Origin: Cytophagia bacterium
GTDB lineage: Bacteria; Bacteroidota; Bacteroidia; UBA7662
NCBI GenBank assembly: GCA_009926405.1
Contig: RFOZ01000010.1
Location: 1-25,920, forward strand
Reading direction: 5' to 3'
Length of the DNA stretch: 25,920 bases
Positions 1-11,508 of the stretch are shown in pieces; positions within the stretch are counted from its first letter, which is position 1, and every line of letters starts with the position of its first letter. The translations under genes were made by a program, and so were the position numbers. The notes beneath the pieces were generated by a model. It searched no databases, was not told where the DNA came from, and saw only the letters and a list, made by a program, of their open reading frames with translations.

Positions 1-762
1 CCGATGCGATGAGTCCGCAGCGTCTGAGCGGGTGAACATTCCCGCGCAATAGACACCCGACCGCCCGATATAACTCTGCGCCGTGGTATATCCACGTCCC
101 TCAAACGCCGTATATGATCGCCCATCCTGCGCAAATGGGTAGGTGTCAGAGACCACCACCCGAGCCAGAGGCCCATCGACCACTTGCCGAACGGCTTGTA
201 CCATAGCCGTTGGAACCGGAGCCAAAGCGCCGGATCCGCAATCCAAATAGATAATTTGGAGACCCAGCTGGGTTCCAGCCAGGGCCGTTACCGCTGCAAT
301 CTCGGGTTTATCCGCCGGTATTGGCTGGGTCTGGGTGATGTAGTGGGCCGTGGTGCCCTTGCCCCCATCCACCAAGAGATAGCCTGTAGGCAAGATCTTC
401 AGTCCCGAATTTCGGAGCAAAACAGCCGCCTGAACATGGTGACCAATGAGGTATTCCGGATTGCGGCCCGATATCAAAGAGAGGAGCAACAAGGCGTCGG
501 CCTTGGAAGAGACCTGCAGCATGGAACCCGGGAACAGGACAACGGGCAGGTTGACATGCTCCGCTAGCCAATCCAGGGTTTCTTGGTAGGCCGTCGTGGT
601 CTGCAGACTCCCTCCCACCAAAAAGCCTTGAACCGGTCCTCGATCCATTTCAGGCAAGAGGGTTTCCCATTCCTTTGGACGAAAACGATCCGGATCCAAC
701 AAGACCCAAATGCCCGGATCCCCGGAATTACGCTGGCTTAGGTTAACTTTGGAGCAGGCCAT
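1..762 (-). CDS. Geranylgeranylglyceryl phosphate (GGGP) synthase-like protein, partial, 3' part aberrant
   Basis: The frame starts at an ATG on the minus strand at 762 and stays open to the left edge (254 codons). An in-frame TAA two codons upstream of the ATG fixes the start. Residues 1-199 follow the bacterial GGGPS/PcrB family: LLDPDRF (about 21-27), GFLVGGSL, LPVVLFPGS, ILPTGYLLVDGGK, PIPADKPEIAA, LGLQIIYLDCGSGA and a final VDGPL. Family members join sn-glycerol-1-phosphate to a long prenyl diphosphate in ether-lipid synthesis; Bacteroidota homologues accepting geranylgeranyl diphosphate are known. After VDGPL (to about 166) the expected Gly-rich phosphate-binding motif, normally close to VGGGI, is missing in frame. 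A GGGL can be read at 160-149 in another frame, and the remaining about 50 in-frame residues have no family resemblance. This looks like a frameshift or a sequence junction near 150-166. The family assignment of the first 199 residues is firm; the nature of the 3' part is not. Confidence 0.8.
   Translation of the reverse strand, partial: MACSKVNLSQRNSGDPGIWVLLDPDRFRPKEWETLLPEMDRGPVQGFLVGGSLQTTTAYQETLDWLAEHVNLPVVLFPGSMLQVSSKADALLLLSLISGRNPEYLIGHHVQAAVLLRNSGLKILPTGYLLVDGGKGTTAHYITQTQPIPADKPEIAAVTALAGTQLGLQIIYLDCGSGALAPVPTAMVQAVRQVVDGPLARVVVSDTYPFAQDGRSYTAFEGRGYTTAQSYIGRSGVYCAGMFTRSDAADSSHR
744..751 (+). promoter_or_regulatory. Bacteroidota-type -7 element for the 761 gene
   Basis: TAACTTTG matches the Bacteroidota -7 consensus TAnnTTTG exactly. 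It ends 9 nt before the ATG at 761, so the transcript would begin about 6 nt upstream of the start codon. No good -33 TTTG is seen about 20 nt upstream. The element lies inside the first codons of the divergent GGGPS gene. Confidence 0.4.
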
Positions 763-2296
763 GGTTTACCCAAAGATACCTGCTTCAGACGCATTAGGAA
801 CCTTGAAGGTTGTGTTAAGGCAGGGTCTCGTCTTGATTTTGGCCCTAATAAGTTTCTCGGCCGGAGACACACCTACGCTCCAATTAGGCTGGCAGGGTCT
901 TCCCAAAGAATTCAGAAACGCTGAAGATTGGAAAATCGCAGGACAAACCCAAGGTGGCCTGTGGTTTTATCTCCGCTACCGCGGACAGTACCAATTGGAA
1001 TGGAGAGACACTCGCAATCAGTTTCGCAAACGCATCCAATTGCCAGCCTACATGGTCAGCAATGTTTTCCTCAAGGTTGTCGAAACCGGTGGTAAAACGA
1101 CCCTGCTTTTTGACCTCTTCAATGCGGAGGGCGGAGAGCATGGATTTTTTGGAGCCTCCCTGCATCCCGACAGTAGCGCGATAGGCCAACCCATTTTGAT
1201 TGCAGAGGTCAAAAATCTTGGAAATCGGGACCCGGCCAGGTATCAAGTGGTCAGCGACCCCCAATCCTCGGAATTATTGATCCTGCATAATACCATGCGA
1301 GCCAAAGTCCTGGAAGTGCAGGCCACGGTTCTCAATAAAAGCTTGGAAGTGGTGGATACGCTTAGCCATCTTGTCCGAGGATTTGGGGATAATCCTTTTC
1401 GAGAACTCTTTTTTGAAGCCTGTTACGATGTTCGACGGGTTGGTCCTCGACGTCTAGGCTTTTTGTTTGATTTCAAAGATCAGGCGAGGGACCGCAAGCC
1501 TCCTCAGCAAGGGGTGATGCTTATGGATTGGGGCCAAAGAAAAGTTCATGCCTTTGAACTCAAAGCCCCGTCGGTAAGTTTACAAATCCTGGATTTGGCC
1601 TCTACGGGTGGGAGTGATACCGTCCTTATCTACGGTTTTGCCACGGGACAGGGAAACAGAACCCCTTTAGCTGTTCTTTGTTATGGTTTTCGTTTTTACG
1701 GACAAGAGCCTTATCCCCTCGATGTGAAAGTCTCAACCCTGGGAGCAGATTTTATTCGTCAAAGTGAACTCTTGTCCAATGTTTCAAGGGCCTCCAATGT
1801 TCGACACCTTCCTGAATTGCATTTACAAACCCACCGCGATCGCTCGGTGACCCTGGCTTGGCGTCGAAGGTATCGCAGTTCGGAAACCTTGGTGCAGTAC
1901 ACCCAGGGCATGCCTATCTACCGGGAAATTGTACGACACCACGCCGAGGAATGGGTTTTGGCCCGTTGCAATCCCCAGGGTGAAATTCGATGGAAACAAC
2001 TCCTTCCGATGAATCTGATTATGCAGGAACCCGGTGAACAGCTCGAAAGCCAAAGCCTGGTCTTGGGGCCGTCGGTTTGGTTAACGGGCTACCAAACCCT
2101 GAACAACAAAACACGCCCTTTTGTCTACAAAATCCAGGCGGATGGTTCGGTCATCAACGGGGATTTGGAGGGCCGACTGGACGAATTGCAGATCACCTGG
2201 AGCCGACCCTTGAGCGCAGACCCCAACACCTCGCTGTTTCCTTCCAAACGCGGTGGACGCGAAGGCCTGCTTTACCTCCATCATGTGGCCCCATGA
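761..2296 (+). CDS. Secreted protein of unknown function (511 aa)
   Basis: I do not recognise this family. With the ATG at 761 (GGAG 6 nt upstream) the product is 511 aa; an in-frame ATG at 710 would add 17 residues but lies deeper in the opposing GGGPS gene. The N terminus has basic residues and then a hydrophobic stretch (GLVLILALISFSAG, about residues 22-35), which looks like a signal peptide or anchor. The rest is hydrophilic and dominated by short beta-strand-like segments and aromatic/Gly turns, as in secreted beta-propeller-like proteins, but no clear repeat unit could be phased. The stop overlaps the next start as ATGA, so this gene and the downstream membrane protein are probably translated together. 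A role at the cell surface or in the periplasm is inferred from the signal-like N terminus only. Confidence 0.7.
   Translation: MVYPKIPASDALGTLKVVLRQGLVLILALISFSAGDTPTLQLGWQGLPKEFRNAEDWKIAGQTQGGLWFYLRYRGQYQLEWRDTRNQFRKRIQLPAYMVSNVFLKVVETGGKTTLLFDLFNAEGGEHGFFGASLHPDSSAIGQPILIAEVKNLGNRDPARYQVVSDPQSSELLILHNTMRAKVLEVQATVLNKSLEVVDTLSHLVRGFGDNPFRELFFEACYDVRRVGPRRLGFLFDFKDQARDRKPPQQGVMLMDWGQRKVHAFELKAPSVSLQILDLASTGGSDTVLIYGFATGQGNRTPLAVLCYGFRFYGQEPYPLDVKVSTLGADFIRQSELLSNVSRASNVRHLPELHLQTHRDRSVTLAWRRRYRSSETLVQYTQGMPIYREIVRHHAEEWVLARCNPQGEIRWKQLLPMNLIMQEPGEQLESQSLVLGPSVWLTGYQTLNNKTRPFVYKIQADGSVINGDLEGRLDELQITWSRPLSADPNTSLFPSKRGGREGLLYLHHVAP
771..778 (-). promoter_or_regulatory. Bacteroidota-type -7 element for the GGGPS-like gene
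   Basis: Read on the minus strand the sequence is TATCTTTG, an exact TAnnTTTG match. It ends 8 nt before the GGGPS start codon at 762, which implies a leader of about 4-5 nt. It lies inside the coding start of the divergent 761 gene. No clear -33 element is visible. Confidence 0.4.
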
Positions 2297-3237
2297 TTTC
2301 ACTTTGGTTTTCTAGGCTCTTTGCTCCTTGGAATTATTTATTGGCCGCCCCGGTGGCCGCTTTGTTTTTTGTCTGGAGTGCCTGGCAGGGTCCAATTCTG
2401 TGGGCAATTCCTTGGAAGGGATCGGTCCCTTATTCGGTTTGGACCTTGGCCATGGTTTGGGCTGGCATTGCAACGGTTTTGGTCATGACCGAACGGTTTT
2501 TGCAGAATCGTCTCAAAGCTGGTGATGGCTATGGTCCTGGATTTTTGGTTTGGGTTTTGGTGATTTGTTCAACGGATGCCGGGCACTGGCCATGGGCCAT
2601 GGTCATGGGAACCCTCAGCTTGGCCTTGTTTACGCTGGCCTGGTTGCATTTTCAAAACAATGAACATGGTCTTTCCCTGTTTGGCGCAGGGGTGGCGGCC
2701 GGTTTGGGGAGCTTGTTTTATGCACCGCTCCTGGCCTTGCCTGTTTTTGGGGTCTTTGCTTTGGGATTTTGGCACCAAAAGTCGCTGCGAAGAAGCGCTG
2801 TTTTTTTGATGGGGATGGGACTGCCTTGGTATTACCGAGCTGCCCAAACAATGCTGGCCGGGAAGGACCCTGCTTTGGTTTGGTCGACGAACCTGAACCC
2901 CGCATGGTTGTTACCGACCACCCATGGTGGAATTTTAACCTGGGACTGGTTGTTTTTACTTGGTTTGGCCTGCGCGGGTCAAGCGTTTCGATGGCTACAA
3001 CCCGCCGAATTCCAACCCTTCTTGCGCACCGTATTTTCCCAGGCCTTGTTTCTCTTGACCGTCTTGTTCTTCTTTGCATGGGTTTTCGATTCGGACCCTT
3101 GGGTGCTTTTGGCGGTATCCGCCCCGGTTTGGTCCCTTTGGGGAGGGGCTTATCTTCAATTTCGGGATACCCCTTGGGTTAACGATCTGTTGGTTTTGGT
3201 TTGGCTGGTGCTTTGGGTGCAAAAAACAACCTTTTAA
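2293..3237 (+). CDS. Polytopic membrane protein of unknown function (314 aa)
   Basis: The start is the ATG at 2293, whose ATGA overlaps the previous stop by 4 nt; upstream in-frame starts would extend deep into the preceding gene and are rejected. The product is very hydrophobic and Trp/Phe/Leu-rich, with roughly eight or more membrane segments spread over its whole length (for example near residues 12-30, 45-65, 80-95, 105-120, 130-160, 215-230, 255-275 and 295-312). There is no obvious catalytic motif. Length and layout resemble the uncharacterised Bacteroidota membrane family DUF6427, but I cannot verify this without a profile search. It lies 63 bp upstream of purQ on the same strand. Confidence 0.7.
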   Translation: MISLWFSRLFAPWNYLLAAPVAALFFVWSAWQGPILWAIPWKGSVPYSVWTLAMVWAGIATVLVMTERFLQNRLKAGDGYGPGFLVWVLVICSTDAGHWPWAMVMGTLSLALFTLAWLHFQNNEHGLSLFGAGVAAGLGSLFYAPLLALPVFGVFALGFWHQKSLRRSAVFLMGMGLPWYYRAAQTMLAGKDPALVWSTNLNPAWLLPTTHGGILTWDWLFLLGLACAGQAFRWLQPAEFQPFLRTVFSQALFLLTVLFFFAWVFDSDPWVLLAVSAPVWSLWGGAYLQFRDTPWVNDLLVLVWLVLWVQKTTF

Positions 3238-3271
3238 GGCCCACCGCGTGCAGGTTCACCAACAGCAGGCC

Positions 3272-3279
3272 TAAATTTG
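3272..3279 (+). promoter_or_regulatory. Bacteroidota-type -7 element for purQ
   Basis: TAAATTTG matches TAnnTTTG exactly within the 63-bp gap before purQ and ends 21 nt before its ATG, giving a leader of about 17 nt. No convincing -33 TTTG is seen. purQ may therefore be transcribed separately from the two genes upstream. Confidence 0.45.
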
Positions 3280-3300
3280 GGTCTTATAAATTCCTATTCT

Positions 3301-3993
3301 ATGAAAGTCGGCATTGTTGTTTTCCCGGGTTCGAACTGCGATGCCGATACCCTGCAGGCCTTTGGGTCTTTGGCAGGGGTTGATGCCCGGCTCCTGTGGC
3401 ATAAGGATACCGATTTGCAAGGAAGTGACTTGGTGATTTTGCCGGGTGGTTTTAGCTATGGGGATTATTTGCGTTCCGGTGCCATCGCACGATTTGCAGG
3501 CATTATGGAATCTGTCCGGCGTTTTGCAGAACAAGGCGGCTATATTTTGGGGATTTGCAACGGGTTTCAGGTTTTGACCGAAGCGGGCTTACTGCCAGGC
3601 GCTTTGCTTCGTAACACATCCCGGCTTTTCATCTCCCAAGATGTTTATCTACAACCGGTTAGCCGAGTTGCAGCCATGAGCAAAAACCTGGATACCCAAC
3701 GAACCTACCAAATCCCCATTGCTCACGGAGAAGGCCGATACTACACCGATACTGATGGCTTGAAATCCTTGCAGGACGGAGACCAAATCATGTTTCGTTA
3801 TGTAAATGCGGCAGGCCATCGCGATGAGGCCTCGAACCCCAACGGTTCGTTGGCCGATATAGCCGGTATCTGCAGCCCCAACGGTCGGGTTATGGGCCTC
3901 ATGCCCCATCCCGAACGGGCTGTAAATCCGTTGTTGGGACTGGAAGACGGTCTACCCCTTTTGGATGGCCTTATGAATTCCCTCACCCTGTAG
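3301..3993 (+). CDS. purQ: Phosphoribosylformylglycinamidine synthase subunit PurQ (glutaminase)
   Basis: PurQ hydrolyses glutamine and passes ammonia to PurL, which converts FGAR to FGAM in de novo purine synthesis in the cytoplasm. The 230-residue product is the usual PurQ length. It has the class I amidotransferase layout: N-terminal VGIVVFPGSNCD, the LPGGFSYGDYLRSG block (47-60), nucleophile Cys86 in GICNGFQ, IPIAHGEGRYY (138-148) and the catalytic His203/Glu205 pair in MPHPERA. The ATG at 3301 gives the canonical MKVGIVVFPG start; an upstream in-frame start at 3277 adds residues not found in the family. Its last 42 bp overlap the 3' end of the convergent meaB gene. PurL and PurS are not in the window. 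Confidence 0.96.
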   Translation: MKVGIVVFPGSNCDADTLQAFGSLAGVDARLLWHKDTDLQGSDLVILPGGFSYGDYLRSGAIARFAGIMESVRRFAEQGGYILGICNGFQVLTEAGLLPGALLRNTSRLFISQDVYLQPVSRVAAMSKNLDTQRTYQIPIAHGEGRYYTDTDGLKSLQDGDQIMFRYVNAAGHRDEASNPNGSLADIAGICSPNGRVMGLMPHPERAVNPLLGLEDGLPLLDGLMNSLTL

Positions 3994-4984
3994 CCCAAGG
4001 GCTTCCATCGTTTTGGAAACCGCAGCGGCCGGGCTGTATTGCCCGGTGCGCACGCCTTCCTCAATCGTTTGACCGACTTCCGAACCCCGTCCCTCCCCCA
4101 TGACCGCCCACAAGGTCTGGTTAAGTTTGCGGCGGTATTGATGAATCCTTTGTTCGGACCGCTTGGCTCGCAACCATGGGTCAAAACCAGGGAGGTTTTG
4201 AAGCGTTTGAAGCGTTGACCAAAAAGCATCCAAACCCGTTTCTTTTAGGGCGCTCAAGGTTAAACAAGGAACTTGCCAACCCTCCAAAGCGTGCGGTGGA
4301 AACAAGGCCAAAGCCGAACGATAAAACGAACAGGTCTCGAGGGCGGCGTCTATACCATCACCGTCAGCCTTGTTGACCAAGACGGTGTCTGCTGCTTCGA
4401 CAATGCCCCTTTTGATTCCTTGCAATTCGTCCCCGGAGCGTCCCAGCAAAACCAAGAGGGTCCAATCCACCAGGTTCGAAACCTCCGTCTCGTTCTGACC
4501 GACCCCAACCGTTTCCACCATGACCCAATCAAATCCGGCAAATCGGCATAAATCCATCGCCTCCTGGGTTGCGCGGGCGGTTCCGCCTAGCATGGTACCG
4601 GCAGGCGAAGGACGAACAAAGGCCTGATCGCGGGTTGCCAAACGCTGCATACGGGTTTTGTCCCCCAGAATGCTCCCACCACTTTTGGCAGAGGACGGGT
4701 CTATCGCCAGGACAGCGACACGATGACCTCTGTCCAAGGCTTGGCATCCCAATAAATCAATCAAAGTGCTCTTCCCTGCTCCAGGGGGTCCGGTCACCGC
4801 CATGGACCAGCCAAGGGGGTTTGGGTTGTCCCTTTGGACCAGGGTACGGTCCACCTTGTCCATCAAAAAATCGGCCGCTTCCCGATCCGAGGCTCGACGA
4901 CTCTCGACCAAGGTGATGGAACGAGCCAAAGCTCGACGGCTACCCTGCCTCAAGTCGTCCAGCAAGCGGTGAATTTCTGTAGAA

Positions 4985-4992
<8 letters not shown>
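3952..4992 (-). CDS. meaB: Methylmalonyl-CoA mutase-associated GTPase MeaB
   Basis: MeaB (ArgK family) is a G3E P-loop GTPase that gates cobalamin loading into methylmalonyl-CoA mutase and protects or reactivates it. The 346-residue product has the P-loop GPPGAGKS (68-75), LAIDPSSAKSGGSILGDKTRM (about 95-115), the FVRPSPAGTMLGGTARAT block (125-142), VETVGVGQNETEV (159-171), GDELQGIKRG and the guanine-specificity motif NKAD (207-210). The start at 4992 gives MVDSTEIHRLL. Its ATG lies within the last codons of the mutase gene (8-nt overlap), so translation is probably coupled to its client. The open frame continues upstream to 5151, but that stretch is mutase coding sequence in another frame. 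The 3' end overlaps purQ tail to tail by 42 bp. Confidence 0.96.
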
Positions 4993-8377
<3,385 letters not shown>

Positions 8378-8380
8378 GGT

Positions 8381-9034
8381 TCAATCGGCCACGACTTCGC
8401 GTACCTCGGGAACCATACGCCTCAAAAGATTCTCGATGCCTGCTTTGAGTGTTAAGGAGGAAGATGGGCAACCATTGCATGCCCCACGCAAAACAACCCT
8501 TACCTGCCCTGTCACCGGGTCAAAGGATTTGAGTTGAATAGCTCCGCCGTCTTGTTCAACCGCAGGCTGTATATAATCCCGAAGAATTTCGTCAATTTTG
8601 GCCTCCAAAACCCCGCTGCTCTTGAGGCCTTGGTCACTCTCCCCTCCTGATGAAGCATCCAAGGAAGTTCCAAAAGAAGAATCAAGGGTATATCGATGGG
8701 ATTGATGCGTCCAGGCCTCCGCATCAACAATTGGTAGGCCTGCATTAAGGTAATGCATCATAAAATCCCTGAAAACAGGAATTAGTTCGGCCCAATCATC
8801 ATCCGTTGCCCGTGTTAAGGAGACAAAATGATTGGAAATCATCACCGAGGACAGAAACGGAAATTCCAAAAGACCGATTGCCAAAGGACTCAAGGTGTTG
8901 GGTAGATTCCGATCCACTTCCAGCAAATGACCCGGTAACAAAGCCCGGTTGGTAATCAACTTGATAACCGACGGGTTGGGTGTTGATTCTGCAAAAACTT
9001 GGACCGGTCCGCCGGCATCTATTGCATTTTCCAT
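8381..9034 (-). CDS. nfu: Nfu-family iron-sulfur cluster carrier protein
   Basis: Nfu proteins hold and hand over Fe-S clusters to client enzymes. The 217-residue product has an N-terminal Nfu_N domain (about 12-100; FAESTPNPSVIKLITNR and an IGLLEFPFLSSVMISNHFV block), a polar Ser/Gly linker (about 115-140) and a C-terminal NifU-like domain (about 145-217) with QDGGAIQL and the cluster-binding CNGC (Cys186, Cys189) followed by PSSSLTLKAGIE. The start at 9034 lies within the last codons of accC (16-nt overlap), and the mutase starts 3 nt after the stop, so it is firmly embedded in the operon. A special link to cobalamin metabolism is not shown; the placement may only reflect shared expression. 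Confidence 0.93.
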   Translation of the reverse strand: MENAIDAGGPVQVFAESTPNPSVIKLITNRALLPGHLLEVDRNLPNTLSPLAIGLLEFPFLSSVMISNHFVSLTRATDDDWAELIPVFRDFMMHYLNAGLPIVDAEAWTHQSHRYTLDSSFGTSLDASSGGESDQGLKSSGVLEAKIDEILRDYIQPAVEQDGGAIQLKSFDPVTGQVRVVLRGACNGCPSSSLTLKAGIENLLRRMVPEVREVVAD

Positions 9035-10356
9035 GTATTGAGATACTGGGTATTGAATTGACCTGTAAGGAAATTAGGGTCCTTAAGCATTTGGAGATGA
9101 AAGGGAATAGTGGTTTTGACCCCTTCAACCACAAACTCCGAAAGAGCGCGCTCCATGGTCGCAATAGCTTCCTCCCGGGTTTGGGCCACGGTTATCAATT
9201 TGGCTATCATGGAATCGTAGTAGGGCGGTATAACATATCCCGAATAAATGTGGGTATCCACGCGAACTCCGTGTCCACCGGGAACATGCAACGTTGTAAT
9301 TCGTCCCGGAGATGGTCGAAAATCGTTGAATGGGTCCTCTGCATTAATTCGGCATTCAATCGCATGCATGTTTGGTATGTAATTTTTTCCGGAAATCGGA
9401 ATGCCAGCAGCGACTTTGATTTGTTCTTTGATCAAATCATAATCAATGACCTCTTCGGTCACGGGATGTTCCACCTGAATACGGGTGTTCATCTCCATAA
9501 AATAAAAATTGCGATACTTATCTACCAAAAATTCAATGGTACCGGCCCCTTCGTAATTCACGGCAAGGGCCCCACGAATCGCAGCCTCACCCATACGCTC
9601 CCGCAATTCATCGGTCATGAAGGGAGATGGCGACTCTTCAATTAATTTCTGATGCCTGCGCTGAATTGAACAGTCCCGCTCACTCAGGTGGCATGCTTTG
9701 CCAAATTGATCCCCTACAACCTGTATCTCGATATGACGAGGCTCTTCAATATACTTTTCCATGTACAGCCCATCGTTCCCAAAGGCCGCAGCGGATTCCA
9801 TACGGGCGGATTCCATGGCCGGCAGAAGTTCTTCTTCTTTCCAAATGACCCGCATTCCCCGACCACCGCCACCGGCCGTGGCTTTGACTATGACTGGATA
9901 CCCAATTTCGGCCGCCAATTTAATTGCCTCGCTTTCCGAACCTAACAGGCCATCCGAACCGGGAACGGTTGGAACACCGGCTTTTTTCATGGTTTCTTTG
10001 GCCGTGATTTTATCCCCCATGGCCCGGATAGACTCGGGAGTGGGCCCGATAAACTTAATGTTATAATCCCGGCAAACCTCAGCAAATTTGGCGTTTTCGG
10101 ACAAAAAGCCATAGCCGGGATGAATCGCATCGGCGTTGGTAATCTCGGCAGCAGCCAGAATTTGAGGAATATTAAGATAGGAATCCATCGAGCGAGGGGG
10201 TCCTATGCATACCGCTTCGTCTGCAAAGCGAACATGCAAGCTTTCCCGATCAGCCGTTGAATAGACCGCTACGGTTTTGATGCCCATTTCTTTGCAGGTG
10301 CGAATAATGCGAAGGGCTATTTCGCCACGGTTGGCGATAAGGATTTTCTTGAACAA
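9019..10356 (-). CDS. accC: Acetyl-CoA carboxylase, biotin carboxylase subunit
   Basis: AccC carboxylates the biotin on AccB using ATP and bicarbonate, the first half-reaction of malonyl-CoA formation. The 445-residue product is normal in length and shows MFKKILIANRGEIALRIIR at the N terminus, HPGYGFLSEN, the ATP-grasp Gly loop KATAGGGGRGMRV (about 164-176), RDCSIQRRHQKLIEE and the catalytic EMNTRIQVEHPVTEEV block. The Ile-Gln after the catalytic Arg and the compact length fit the acetyl-CoA type rather than a long propionyl-CoA carboxylase alpha chain. It sits 42 bp downstream of accB and overlaps nfu by 16 nt. No carboxyltransferase gene (accA/accD or pccB) is in the window. Confidence 0.95.
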   Translation of the reverse strand: MFKKILIANRGEIALRIIRTCKEMGIKTVAVYSTADRESLHVRFADEAVCIGPPRSMDSYLNIPQILAAAEITNADAIHPGYGFLSENAKFAEVCRDYNIKFIGPTPESIRAMGDKITAKETMKKAGVPTVPGSDGLLGSESEAIKLAAEIGYPVIVKATAGGGGRGMRVIWKEEELLPAMESARMESAAAFGNDGLYMEKYIEEPRHIEIQVVGDQFGKACHLSERDCSIQRRHQKLIEESPSPFMTDELRERMGEAAIRGALAVNYEGAGTIEFLVDKYRNFYFMEMNTRIQVEHPVTEEVIDYDLIKEQIKVAAGIPISGKNYIPNMHAIECRINAEDPFNDFRPSPGRITTLHVPGGHGVRVDTHIYSGYVIPPYYDSMIAKLITVAQTREEAIATMERALSEFVVEGVKTTIPFHLQMLKDPNFLTGQFNTQYLNTWKMQ

Positions 10357-10398
10357 GGGGTCTTTGTTTGGTTTAGGTTGCCATTCAAGGGTCAGGAA

Positions 10399-10866
10399 TT
10401 AATCCTGAGCCACCACAAACAAGGGCTGATCAAATTCTACCGGAACGGCGTTTTCGACAAGGATATCAACCACCGTGCCGCTAAATTCAGCTTCAATTTC
10501 GTTAAATAACTTCATGGCTTCAATAATGCACAGCGTCTGACCTTTTTGGACACGATCCCCTACCTTAACAAAGGGATCTTTGTCCGGGCCGGCCGAACGA
10601 TAAAAAGTACCCACCATGGGGGCTTTAACCGAGGTACCCGCCGGCATGGCGGGGGTAGCGGGAGCAGCTGCAGGCGTTGCGTCAACGACGGCAGGCACGG
10701 AATGGGTGGGGGCCTGCATCGCAGGCGGTGCGGACATGGCCACTGCGGCCTGGGCCTGAGCTCCTGTTTTAATATGAATTTTGAATCCTTCTTTGTCGAT
10801 TTCCACTTCGGAAACACCGGATTTGGCGACGAAGCGAATCAATTCCTGAATTTCTTTGATTTCCAT
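10399..10866 (-). CDS. accB: Biotin carboxyl carrier protein of acetyl-CoA carboxylase
   Basis: AccB carries the biotin that shuttles carboxyl groups between AccC and the carboxyltransferase. The 155-residue product has the typical N-terminal segment (MEIKEIQELIRFVAKSGVSE, then IDKEGFKIHIK), an Ala/Pro-rich flexible linker (about 36-78) and a C-terminal biotinyl domain (APMVGTFYRS onwards, about 82-155). The biotinylated lysine is Lys119 in EAMKL. The gene lies 43 bp after efp and 42 bp before accC on the same strand. Confidence 0.96.
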   Translation of the reverse strand: MEIKEIQELIRFVAKSGVSEVEIDKEGFKIHIKTGAQAQAAVAMSAPPAMQAPTHSVPAVVDATPAAAPATPAMPAGTSVKAPMVGTFYRSAGPDKDPFVKVGDRVQKGQTLCIIEAMKLFNEIEAEFSGTVVDILVENAVPVEFDQPLFVVAQD

Positions 10867-10909
10867 TGGGTTTGCTTTAAAAATTTAAAAAACAAGGGCT
10901 TCGGCTAAA

Positions 10910-11476
10910 CTACTTGACACGCTCTACATAATCACCGGTCCGGGTATCGATTTTGATCTTGTCGCCTTGATTCACAAAAAGGGGAACCTGCACGGTGGGG
11001 CCTTCGTCAATCACGGCAGCCTTTAACGCCGTACCCGATGCCGTATCCCCCCGCAAACCGGGTTCGGTATAGGTCACAGTGCCTTCGACATGGTGGGGCA
11101 ATTCACAGGTTAGGATCGTCTCATCTTCGGTATTGACCAAAACCAGGCAAACAGCGCCTTCTTTCAAAAACTGAGGTGCGTTGATTTTGAACTCTTCCAA
11201 AGAATTCTGTTCAAAAGATTCGGCATCCATAAAATGGTAACCCATATCGTCCTTGTAAAGAAACTGGTATTCCCTCGTTTCGACCCGCACCGGGTCTATT
11301 TTGGCACCGGCGGGGAATGTATTTTCCAAAACCCGACCGTTGGTCAGACTTTTGAGCTTGGACCGCACAAAAGCTGCACCTTTACCGGGCTTGACATGAA
11401 GAAATTCCACAACCTGGTAGATGTCGTTGTTGAATTTGAGGCAAAGGCCGTTGCGAAATTCGGAAGTGGATGCCAT
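10910..11476 (-). CDS. efp: Translation elongation factor P
   Basis: EF-P relieves ribosomes stalled on polyproline stretches by binding between the P and E sites. The 188-residue product is the standard length and has the three-domain layout: domain I with the modifiable lysine Lys32 in VKPGKGAAF, domain II, and a C-terminal OB domain ending VNQGDKIKIDTRTGDYVERV. The start at 11476 (MASTSEFRNG) matches the family; the frame extends to 11533, but those 19 residues overlap fabH. fabH ends 32 bp upstream and accB begins 43 bp downstream, the common Bacteroidota fabH-efp-accB-accC order. No EpmA-like modification gene is in view. Confidence 0.96.
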   Translation of the reverse strand: MASTSEFRNGLCLKFNNDIYQVVEFLHVKPGKGAAFVRSKLKSLTNGRVLENTFPAGAKIDPVRVETREYQFLYKDDMGYHFMDAESFEQNSLEEFKINAPQFLKEGAVCLVLVNTEDETILTCELPHHVEGTVTYTEPGLRGDTASGTALKAAVIDEGPTVQVPLFVNQGDKIKIDTRTGDYVERVK

Positions 11477-11508
11477 AAAAGAGTGCTTTTGGGGAAGAAA
11501 TTGGGAAG

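Noticed and set aside
308..571. Minus-strand open frame of 87 codons inside the GGGPS region
   Set aside because: It is a shadow frame; the GGGPS reading in another minus frame has clear family motifs across the same bases.
9019..10866. accB/accC as propionyl-CoA carboxylase subunits because of the adjacent mutase
   Set aside because: Separate short biotin carboxylase and BCCP genes in the conserved fabH-efp-accB-accC order fit acetyl-CoA carboxylase; no pccB-like carboxyltransferase is present.
10867..10909. AT-rich efp-accB gap as a promoter
   Set aside because: Only one-mismatch versions of TAnnTTTG are present (TAGTTTAG, TAAATTTT), with no -33 element; too weak to call.
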